A stretch of DNA of 64,000 bases from Aliarcobacter skirrowii CCUG 10374 (GTDB lineage Bacteria > Campylobacterota > Campylobacteria > Campylobacterales > Arcobacteraceae): NCBI RefSeq assembly GCF_003544835.1, contig NZ_CP032099.1, positions 1,426,001 to 1,490,000 on the forward strand, written 5' to 3'. The position numbers and the translations under genes are program-made. Shown here piece after piece: positions 29,005 to 38,400 of this stretch (its first letter is position 1; every line of letters starts with the position of its first letter). The notes under the pieces are model-generated. The model ran no database searches, was not told the origin of the DNA, and saw nothing but the letters and a program-made list of their open reading frames with translations.

Positions 29005-29033
29005 GCATTTCCAACGAGGATGTTGTGAACGAG
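29005..29033. repeat. REP-like palindrome
   Basis: A short GC-richer imperfect hairpin: CCAAC, loop GAGGAT, GTTG, with flanking TTT/GAA pairing and one bulge. It looks like a decayed copy of a palindrome I recall as dispersed in other proteobacterial intergenic regions. It lies in the 78-bp gap between two CDI modules. Confidence 0.4.
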
Positions 29034-29058
29034 AAAAAATTAATCCCATACTTTTTTA

Positions 29059-29286
29059 CTATTTTCTACTCTTATACTCATTCCACAATTCTTTAAATAT
29101 TGCTATTAGTATTCTAATACCCCAAATTACAAACTGGAATGAAAAAATAAAAATCCCAAATAAATATAAAAAAAAACCAGTATATCCTGCCGTTTCACTA
29201 TCATCAAAAATATATCTATTATGTTCCAGAACAAGCCCTAATACAATAAAAGAAAGCCCTATTAGAATAAATATATAATTACTCAT
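29059..29286 (-). CDS. Small 2-TM protein, candidate immunity
   Basis: 75 residues from ATG 29286, eight bases after AGG; longer in-frame starts overlap the upstream gene. Two TM segments (about 3-21 and 37-62) around a short loop (NRYIFDDSETAGY). It overlaps the previous small gene by 8 bp and lies second after the toxin module at 29460-30977. Immunity role by position only. Confidence 0.5.
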   Translation of the reverse strand: MSNYIFILIGLSFIVLGLVLEHNRYIFDDSETAGYTGFFLYLFGIFIFSFQFVIWGIRILIAIFKELWNEYKSRK

Positions 29287-29467
29287 TTTCATCACCTGTT
29301 TTCTTATTTTGTTCTTTGTCTTTACTATTATTCTTTTTTCTTTGATTATCAAGATAATAAATTAATATAACTATCACTGTTGAAATTGGAAGTATCCATT
29401 CTAAATTTAGAAAGACATATATACCACTACCTTGTCTTGAACTTAAACCTGCAATAAGATTATTCAT
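29279..29467 (-). CDS. Small 1-TM protein, candidate immunity
   Basis: 62 residues from ATG 29467, preceded by GGAG inside the end of the toxin gene, which it overlaps by 8 bp. One TM helix (about 24-41) is followed by a strongly charged Lys/Asp/Glu tail (NQRKKNNSKDKEQNKKTGDE). No homology recognised. It is the first gene after the toxin, the usual place for cdiI. Confidence 0.5.
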   Translation of the reverse strand: MNNLIAGLSSRQGSGIYVFLNLEWILPISTVIVILIYYLDNQRKKNNSKDKEQNKKTGDENE

Positions 29468-30977
29468 TTTTTTCTCCAACTTTATTTATTTCATTAATTA
29501 TAATATTTGATGATTGGTTTACTGGATTATTTTTACTACCACCATACGCTGGAACAGTAACTACTTTTAAATTTAAATAATCAAACATAAGTCTTTGTTG
29601 GGGTGTCATTTTTGATGTATCTAAGTTATATAATTCATTTAAACTATTACCTAATCCAACAAAACCTTTACCAATATCTCTTTGGATTCTATTTACAAAA
29701 AGTTTATTTTTTTCTTCTTCTGTTTTTCCAGTCATTAAATAATTCATAGCTTGTTCAGGTGTTCCAACCATATATCCACCTATTTCATCAGGCTTTTTAT
29801 ATATAACCATTCCCTTTACATTTTTTATCATATCTTTAGCTTCATCATAACTCAAGTCATCAATTCTACCATCACCACTATTAACCCTAGATACATCTTG
29901 CAGATATTGTTTTGTGTTTATATTTAATACATTTATATCACCATATGAATTTAATCCATTTGTTTTATTTATATCTAGTTTTACATAGTTATATGTATTT
30001 GATGAAAAATCCAATCCACTTGATGAGTATTTACCAAACAAATCTGAGTACTCTTCTTGCAGTTGAGTTGTTTCTCTTAGATATGTCTGTCCTTGATTTT
30101 GTCTTACATGGGCTACTTCATGTCCTAGGGTATTTGAAGAGCTTAAAGCATTTTGATTATTTGTTTTATCAAGGTAGATATTTGAGTTTGTATTATCTTT
30201 ATTTGTATATGTTGAACCATATTTATCATTTAAAACAGCCATCTTCGCTTCTTCTATATTTACTCCATATGTACTTGCATATATTTGTGCGTAATCATTT
30301 ATTGCTTTATCTATTTGTTCTTGAGAGTAGTTTTGTTGATTTTCTAATATATTTATTGTTTGTCCATTATCATTTAAAGCTAAAGCTTTTTGTACATCTA
30401 AATCTTTTTGCACATCTCCTATATGATCAAATGTATCTTTAATATTTAAAGAATCTGAACTTACTACATCAGCTACTGCTTGTCCCAATCTTTTTGATCT
30501 TTCTACATCTTCAGCTATCTCTTTTCTTCCATCTTCTGTAAGAAGTCTTGTATCTAAAGTTGCATCTACTTTTGTTCCAGTTGAACTTGAGTACAAATCT
30601 TTATTTATAGCATTTACATCTTGGTTTAGTTTTGTTAAATCATCTGAGTTTTCAATATCTTTTATAGTGATATTTCCATTTCCCAAAGTTGCTAGGGTTT
30701 TACTAGCCTCTGTTTCTAATGAATTCTCAGAGTTATACCCTACACTTGATACATCTCCATTTACACTACTACTTACACTTCCACCTATTGATTTACTTGA
30801 TGAGTAAGAGCTATTTGATGAGTTTGCGAATGTCAGGGTATTTGTTGTTAGGTTTAGGTTATCACTATCACTAGCTAGAAGTGAACCTTTTAAGTGTGTA
30901 TTATTTCCTACATTTATATTTAAATAAGCATTTAAATTTTGAACAATTAAAAATATAGATAAGATAATATTTTTCAT
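29460..30977 (-). CDS. Truncated CdiA with its own signal peptide, linker B and unknown toxin
   Basis: 505 residues. A Sec-type signal (MKNIILSIFLIVQNLNA) is joined to CdiA backbone at NINVGNNTHLKGSL, skipping the TPS domain and nearly all repeats. Backbone (to ~160), helical region and linker B follow; HEXXH is intact as HEVAH at 286-290. After SGDGRIDDL the tip (~120 residues, SYDEAKDMIKNVKGMVIY, ending INKVGEKNE) is unrecognised. Without a TPS domain it should not use CdiB; it would reach the periplasm, if expressed. Confidence 0.65.
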   Translation of the reverse strand: MKNIILSIFLIVQNLNAYLNINVGNNTHLKGSLLASDSDNLNLTTNTLTFANSSNSSYSSSKSIGGSVSSSVNGDVSSVGYNSENSLETEASKTLATLGNGNITIKDIENSDDLTKLNQDVNAINKDLYSSSTGTKVDATLDTRLLTEDGRKEIAEDVERSKRLGQAVADVVSSDSLNIKDTFDHIGDVQKDLDVQKALALNDNGQTINILENQQNYSQEQIDKAINDYAQIYASTYGVNIEEAKMAVLNDKYGSTYTNKDNTNSNIYLDKTNNQNALSSSNTLGHEVAHVRQNQGQTYLRETTQLQEEYSDLFGKYSSSGLDFSSNTYNYVKLDINKTNGLNSYGDINVLNINTKQYLQDVSRVNSGDGRIDDLSYDEAKDMIKNVKGMVIYKKPDEIGGYMVGTPEQAMNYLMTGKTEEEKNKLFVNRIQRDIGKGFVGLGNSLNELYNLDTSKMTPQQRLMFDYLNLKVVTVPAYGGSKNNPVNQSSNIIINEINKVGEKNE

Positions 30978-30982
30978 TTATT

Positions 30983-31207
30983 TTAATTTTCTTTATCTTT
31001 TTTATAACTTTTATAGATAGAAATAATTTGAACTATGGCTACAATAGAACCTATTATTACATATATTATTCCTATAATTATATTTGAAACTATATCATTA
31101 CCCCACTTAGTATACGATGGACTTAATATTGTTATTATTCCCATTATTATGGAAAATATTGCCGTTAAAAATATACCATTTACTTTTGATGCTAAACTAT
31201 TTTTCAT
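30983..31207 (-). CDS. 2-TM immunity candidate (copy 2 of a paralogous pair)
   Basis: 74 residues from ATG 31207, overlapping the end of the toxin at 31197-31805; a frame from 31225 adds six residues. Two TM helices, with the same C-terminal pattern (VIIGSIVAIVQIISIYKS.KKD) as the protein at 27855-28076. Cognate to the toxin directly upstream by analogy with the first copy. Confidence 0.65.
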   Translation of the reverse strand: MKNSLASKVNGIFLTAIFSIIMGIITILSPSYTKWGNDIVSNIIIGIIYVIIGSIVAIVQIISIYKSYKKDKEN

Positions 31208-31805
31208 TATTCTTATTCTTTTCATACTCTATTAATTTGTCATTTCCATATCCTATCCCTCCCCAAATTGATGTAGGATAAGTATCAAAATTCTGACCAG
31301 AGTAAATATCATAAGAGTTTAATATAGGTTTTGGAAGCCAAACTGTAGAACCATATTCAGTTATTGTCATTGCTATATCTATACTTGATTTTCTAGCCCA
31401 ATCTGGCATATTACGATAAGCACTTGAAATATCTTGTGCTATATCATCTCTTTTTATATATAAAGTATTTAAATCCTCTCCAAATTGATTTATTACTTCT
31501 TCTGATTTATTTATTACTTTTTTCATTGGTTGATTCATATTTTTATCTATTTCTCCTTCTATTCCTCTATGTATATCATTCTCATTTGTTGGTGTATTAA
31601 GATAAGTTTGAAAAGCAGTTACTCCCAATATAGCTATTGGAATTACTGGTAAATCATCCCCTTTGCTTTTATCAAGTCCAGCAAACTCTTTATTATTTCC
31701 AGTTAATAAATTATTTGTATTAAATACTGATGGATACTCTGTTACTATCCCTAAATTATGATTATTTGTACTTGCCAAAGAACTATTATAAAAATTATTC
31801 ATCAC
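31197..31805 (-). CDS. Orphan CdiA-CT fragment, end of linker A plus unknown toxin (copy 2)
   Basis: 202 residues. Only the last ~45 residues of linker A are kept (from LASTNNHNLGIVTEYPSVF); HEXXH is missing. After KSKGDDL it carries the same toxin family as 28066-28980 (PVIPIAILGVTAFQTYLN, ENDIHRGIEGEIDKNMNQP), diverging most in the last 60 residues. It begins MMNNFYNS, unrelated to CdiA. No signal sequence; probably a silent donor cassette. Confidence 0.65.
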   Translation of the reverse strand: MMNNFYNSSLASTNNHNLGIVTEYPSVFNTNNLLTGNNKEFAGLDKSKGDDLPVIPIAILGVTAFQTYLNTPTNENDIHRGIEGEIDKNMNQPMKKVINKSEEVINQFGEDLNTLYIKRDDIAQDISSAYRNMPDWARKSSIDIAMTITEYGSTVWLPKPILNSYDIYSGQNFDTYPTSIWGGIGYGNDKLIEYEKNKNNEK

Positions 31806-31837
31806 AATCTTTTATTTTATCTATTCATTAGAGTTAA

Positions 31838-32092
31838 TTAAAGAAAAATAAAAAGAATAATACATATAGGAATTAAATATTTCAATCTTTTCCAATAACT
31901 TTGTATTTTCCGATTATCTTTAATAAATTCATTAGAATTGATATCTACTTCATAACATTCATACCATTTAGAAATAATCAACGGTAAAAGCCAACATTTT
32001 TCTTTTAATTTATATTTATTCAAAATAAATAATTGAATATATCCTAATAATATTATTATATATAGTAAAATTAAAAAATATAAAAATTCCAT
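31838..32092 (-). CDS. Small membrane protein, second immunity candidate for CdiA
   Basis: 84 residues with hydrophobic segments at both ends (about 3-25 and 68-84) around a charged middle containing WYECYEVDINSNEF. The layout matches the neighbour at 32114-32422 although the sequence differs. It has the same AAAAGGAAGAGAAAT leader. It may be a second or orphan immunity gene. Confidence 0.5.
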   Translation of the reverse strand: MEFLYFLILLYIIILLGYIQLFILNKYKLKEKCWLLPLIISKWYECYEVDINSNEFIKDNRKIQSYWKRLKYLIPICIILFIFL

Positions 32093-32113
32093 TATTTCTC
32101 TTCCTTTTTATTT

Positions 32114-32422
32114 TTAATCAATAAATATATAACTAAATAGTTGTATTATAATTATCAAAAATATTAATATATTTCTTAATAGCATTTTTGACTCTAATAG
32201 ATTATCAAACTTATCAAAATCAAAATCTTTATATTTTGGGTGTTCTTTATCTATTTCATAATGAAAATAAAACATCTTATAATCATAATCTGGTACAAAA
32301 TTTTTGTATTGTTTTTTTGTTTTTTTAAAAGGTAAATTATTTTTATTTGGTAATATAGATAAATACATTTTTATTATATACAATATTATACAAATTTGTA
32401 TAATAAATAATAACTTACTCAT
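32114..32422 (-). CDS. CdiI immunity protein candidate for the intact CdiA
   Basis: 102 residues, TM segments at both ends (about 4-23 and 83-100) with a soluble Tyr/Asp/Lys-rich middle (NFVPDYDYKMFYFHYEID). The ATG overlaps the cdiA stop (ATGA) behind AAGGAAGAG, the canonical cdiA-cdiI arrangement. No family recognised. A copy of its 5' end survives at 26311-26343. Confidence 0.7.
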   Translation of the reverse strand: MSKLLFIIQICIILYIIKMYLSILPNKNNLPFKKTKKQYKNFVPDYDYKMFYFHYEIDKEHPKYKDFDFDKFDNLLESKMLLRNILIFLIIIIQLFSYIFID

Positions 32423-35400
32423 TTCTCTTCCTTTGTATCTTTATTAAATAAATTAGGAATAGAATTAAAAAAGTCATTTATATTATTTTTAGTATCATTA
32501 TATAAATTTATAGCTGGATTAAAATCTAATAATTCTTTTGTATTATTTATTGTAGCCTTAGTATTTCCTACTCTAATATGTCCTTCTGCTCCTGGAGTAT
32601 TAACAGAAAAAGAAATTCCTGTTGTACTTTGATTAGTTTCTTTACTTATAGTTGTATTTGTTACATCTACTCCCCATAAACCTACTGAACCACCATGATT
32701 TAGATAACTTCCTTTAAAATTATTTACATCATTAGTAAATACTATTCCAAACACTCCTCCACCTGAAGCAGATGGTGTTCCAGCCCCTGCTTCTACGCTA
32801 ATATAATCTCCACTTTCTTTAATGAATTTTCCATCTTCAAATTTGATATTTGAGAAAGAACCTTTACTTGTTGCCCCTGATACTCCCATAGATGCACTTG
32901 CTTGTCCACCCCAATAAATTACTAAATCATCCCCATTACTTTTATCAAGCCCAGCAAACTCTTGATTATTTGTATTTAGCATATTAACTGAAGTATTAAA
33001 TACTGATGGATACTCTGTTACCATTCCATTATTATGATTATTTGTACTTGCTAGGTTTCCTCCATTTACTATATTCAATGCTCCATCTGTATAGTATGCT
33101 AAGTTATCCCCAAAGTTTGTTGCATAGATATTTTGGTCTTTATCATTTGCAACAAATATATTATTTTGTTTATCCATATCATGCATTATCTCATGTCCCG
33201 TTGATGATACTAATTCACTTGTTGAGTTATTATATTTATCATTTACATAAGATATATTTGTATTTGGGTCATAATAACCTTTTACTTGGGTATTATTTGT
33301 TCCTGTTTCATCTGTACTTATTAATTTTACATCATTTACAACATATCCTAACTCTTGCATTACTGTACTTGCTATCTCTTGTAGCATATTTTGTTTTACC
33401 AATGGGTCTAAGTTTGGGTCTTGCAAATATTTTGATAGTTCATCACTATTTGCTATCTTTGTTTTCATTGCATTATACACATCTACATTTTGTTGTGTTT
33501 CATCAAAAAAATCTACTATACTTGCTTTATCTGTTGTAACTATCTGTTCTATTGCTTTTGCTATTGCACTTGCTGTATAAATATCATCTTTTATCTCTTT
33601 TCTTCCCTCTTCTGTTAGCAATCTTGTATCCAAAGTTGCATCTACTTTTGTTCCTGTTTGGCTTGAGTACAAATCTTTATTTATAGCATTTACATCTTGG
33701 TTTAGTTTTGTTATATCATCTGAATTCTCTTTATCTTTGATTATGATATTCCCTTTTCCTAATGTTGCTAATGTTTTACTTGCATTTGTTTCTAATGAAT
33801 TCTCAGAGTTATATCCTAGGTTTGAAACATCTCCTTTTACATTACTACTTATACTTCCACCTATAGTTTTACTTGAAGAGTATGAGCTATTTGATAAGTT
33901 TGCAAATGTTAGGGTATTTGTTGTTAGGTTTAGATTATCTTCATCACTAGATATTAATGAACCTTTTAAGTGTGTATTATTTCCTACATTTATATTTACA
34001 TTATCTCCTGTTATAGAGCTTAGAACTGTTTGTTTACTTTGACTTACTCCATTATTCATAGAAATTCCAGAGTTTACAGATGATACTTTTCCTATATCTG
34101 TACTTGGTGCTCTCTTTGCTTCTTTACCTCCACTTCCTATACCTACTCCTGCATTTACATTAAACCCTGATTGATTTGAAGAGTATTCATCTCTTAAAGA
34201 TTCTAAGCTTAAGTTATTCCCTACATTTAAATTTAATGTATCATTTGCTTTTACATTTGCTCCTATAAAACTTGCATCATTTTTTACATTTACATTCATA
34301 TTATTTGCTAATAGTTGTGAGTTATTATTTACTACACTATCACTTTGGAAACTTTGTTTCCCTCCTCCTAAAGATGCAGTTCCTCCACCTCCTCCATACA
34401 TTGTGAAGTTTACACTCCCATTTAAACTCTCGCTATCTTGTCTTATACTTGTTGTATCTTGAGAAGCTTTTACATTTAGGTTTGTTGTATTTATATTTAA
34501 ACTATCATTTGCTACTAGGTTTGAACCAATAATATTTGTATCTTCTTTTGTATTTATTGTTATACTGTTTGATACTAGGTTCGATGAGTTTGAGCTTGTT
34601 GTTTTATTTTGAGTATTTGTTTTACTTCCATCTACATCTAAAGATAAACCTGCACTAAACCCTAATGTTCCACTTGAAGCAGCAGCTGCTGCACTTTGAG
34701 TAGCTATTGCTGTTGTTTTACTTGCCAAATCTGCTGTTGCACTAGAAATTGCTGCTACATAGTATTTCTCTTGTGATTTTAGATTATCTATAAAGTCACT
34801 CAAATCTTCTATATCACTATAATCTACTCCTACTTCTTTATTCTTATAACTTTGTTTTAATTTTGACAAATTGTTTTCTAGTTTTTTTACTTCACTCTTA
34901 TAGTTACTGTAATCATCTTTGGTCTGTTTTAGTTGCTCTGCACTCTTTACTGCACTATCTACTGCTTGTGCTATCTCTACATACTCATTTTGTAATGTTA
35001 AGCTTATCTTTGCACTTCCATGCTTCTCATCTATATTTTGGCTATAACTATCTGTTGAGCTTAATATATTTACATCTCCAACCGTTGAGCTTAATGTTAT
35101 ACTATCTTCTGATTGTAAATTACTTCCTACTATATTTATATCACTTAAGCTATCTAAACTTATACTCTCTCGTGCTTTTAGGCTTGATGCATTATTTATA
35201 ACTCTTTGAGAGCTTTGATCTACTTCATCAAATTGGGCACTTCCTAATTCAAACTTTAGTTTTGTATTACCTTTCATCAAATCTTTATATTGATCTTTTA
35301 TTACACTTGTTATATCCGAAAGCCCTACTTCTATTTTTCTCTCAAAAGAGCTCATATTTTCTAAATCTTGGCTTGAACCAATATTTATCTCACCCGTATC

Positions 35401-38400
35401 TGCTTTTATATCAATATTGTTTGCTTCTAAATTTGAACCAACTATTGTTGTGCTTCCGCTATCTATTTTTATATCATTTTTTGCATTTAAGCTACTAGAT
35501 ACATTTGTAGAATTTACTTTATCATTTTTACTTATCTCTTGAGAATAAAGTGTTGTTTCAACTGGTACTATAAGTGATACTAATCCTGCTAAATTGAAGC
35601 TAGATTTCTCGTGTACCTCTTTTTTTGCTAGATATTCACTTTGACTTGCTATTAATATATCTTCCAATGCTTTTAGTTGGATATCTGCACCACTATTTAT
35701 CTGGCTTGCAAGTATATTTATATCTTTTCCTGAATTTAAAACTATATTTGCAGCTTGTGTTTCAAGTAAAGCACTATTTAGTTTTAAAGCATCTGTTGAG
35801 CTAATATCCAAGCTCTTTTTCAATCCACCAAATGATGATTTATTTGTTTGATGTAGACTTCCCTCTTTATACTCTTTTGCTAAAATATTTATTGATTTAT
35901 CTGCATCTACAACTATATTCTCTTTTGCTTTTAGTTTTGTGGCTTCTAGGTTTATATTATTCCCTGAATTTATATAAATATTCTCTGCATTAAACTCACT
36001 TGAATTTACACTCTCTTTATACTCCATATCTCTTGTTGTTTTTTTACTAAATGTTCCTTTTGTTGTTATCTGTCGGTCTGTATATCTTAGGCTATTTAAA
36101 GCTTGTACATTTACATCATTTTTGGCATTTAGATTTATATCATTTGTTGCATTTAGCTTACTTGCTTGTAGATTTATATCATTTCCACTTTGCATTATTA
36201 TATTATTTGCTTCTATATCTGATATTTGATACTCTACATCTTTACTCTTATCAAATCCTCCACTAAAATATAGATTATGTCCACTCTCTTTTTTTATTGC
36301 ATTTAGGTTTATATCTCCTTTTTCTGTTTGCAACACTACACTCTCTTGTGCTTTTATATTTGCTCCGATATTTGTAATATCTTCTTTTGCTTGGATTACT
36401 AAGTTTCCATTTGTAGCTTCTATAGTGCTTGTTTTTCCTATTTCGGTATTTGTAAAATCTCCATTTTTTACCTGTTTAGTTCCAAATAGAGTTCTCTTAT
36501 TTAAAACACTATCTTCTGTATAGGTATTTGAATATGTCTCATTTATCACACTTCCATTTAGTGAAGCAATAGCTATTTCATCTCCTTTAATCTGCCCACC
36601 ATTTTTATTTATAAAATCCTCATTTGAAATAAGTGTGGCTTTCCCACGAGATAGCAATACTCCCGAATTGTTTGTGATACTATTTGCTTTTACATTCATA
36701 TTTTGATTTGATTTTATAGTTCCGCTGTTATTTAAACTCTCTTTTACATCTAACTCTATGTTATTTGCTATTATAGTTGCACCTTGAGATTTGTAATCTT
36801 TTGCCAAATATACAACAGGTACCAAAACTAGCTGTCCATCTACAATTTGCTCCTCCATCCAAACTATATCTTCTGTAAGATTATCTATTTGTTCTTTAGA
36901 TAGAGGTTTACCCAATTCTAACTCTAAAATACCACTAAGATTTACTGCATTTTCCATCAATACTACAAACTGTTCATTCTCATTTTGGAAATCTGGATTT
37001 AAAACTCTTTGTCCTGTTTGTTTATAAATTGCATCACTTACTAATTTTGTTTCATAGGCTGCATCCCCTAATCTTTTTATTTTTCTATCTTGACTATATC
37101 CAACCTTATCAAAGAAATATGAACTTCCTATGTAGTTATCATAGTTTGTATATAAAGGATTACTCTCTACTAGATACTCTGGATTTTTATTTGGATTGGT
37201 TGTTGTAAATAGTGAATATCTATTTGTTGGTAGTTTATAGTTTCCCTCTTCATCTTTATTTAAAGGTATATTTTTAAACAAACTACTATTAAAAGAGTTA
37301 TATGTATCAAACTCTAATGTTTTATTCTCTAGCATTCCATTTTCTAATTTATCTAAATTTGCAAATATTTTACCACCTGCTTGGATTGTAGAGTTTACAC
37401 TATCTATTACCTCTACATTGTAAGTAGTTTGTCTACCTCTATAAGCTGAACGATTACTATGGTCTACACATTTTCCTAAAACTTTATGTTTACAATACCT
37501 CTCATTTTGATAGATATCTTTATGAGTTGTTACTAATTTTACAATATCTGTTGATATATTTGCTAAGGTATTAGCTTCTATATTTATATTATTTTGTGCG
37601 AATATTAATGAATAGTTATTTTTTATATTATTGCTTATTATATTCATATCATTACCTGATATGATAGAAGAGTAGATATAATTTTTATCATAACTCATAA
37701 CATCTGTATATATTGTAAAAGCATTGTAGGTATTCCCAGTTCTATCTCTTGCTATTGTTTGTGTATTTATTCTTGTACCATTTTGAATCGATTTTGAATT
37801 TCCAGATTGTATATAAGAGCCTTTTATATTTGGATTACCAGCTAGATTTTCTAGGCTAAAAGCTTCTATATTTATATTTTTATTTTGAGTTTTTATTATT
37901 GCTTTATCATTTATAACTCTATTAGCTTTTATACTTATACTATTTTTTGCTTCAATAGTTGCCTTTTCATTTGCCAAATCTACTACACTACTATTTGTAC
38001 TATTTAAAAGAGTATCTTCTACATATAAATTTACACTATCGTTTGAATAAATAGTATTATAATTTGTAAGATTTTTAGCAGTTATATCTATATCTTTATT
38101 AAGTGTTGCTATTGCATTTTTATTTACAATATCATTGGCTTTCAAACTAATACTGTTTTGTGCAATAATAAGTTCTTCATTCGTTATATCATTTTTTGCT
38201 TCCATATTTATACTATTTGCATAAACAATATTTGTATTTATAGAGTCATTTTTAGAAACTATATCTACATCTTTTTCTGAACTTACTTTATCTAAAAATA
38301 TTTTCCCATCTGCACTTAAAACTAAACTATCTTGAGCAATTATCTCAATAGGAAGATTTACTCCTACACCTTTTTGTGTTCCAATTAAGCTTATTTTATT

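Noticed and set aside
24673-36266. Forward-strand reading frames rich in Leu/Tyr/His inside the cdiA region
   Set aside because: They are antisense shadows of Asn/Ser/Ile-rich CdiA sequence, with no ribosome sites and no independent family features.
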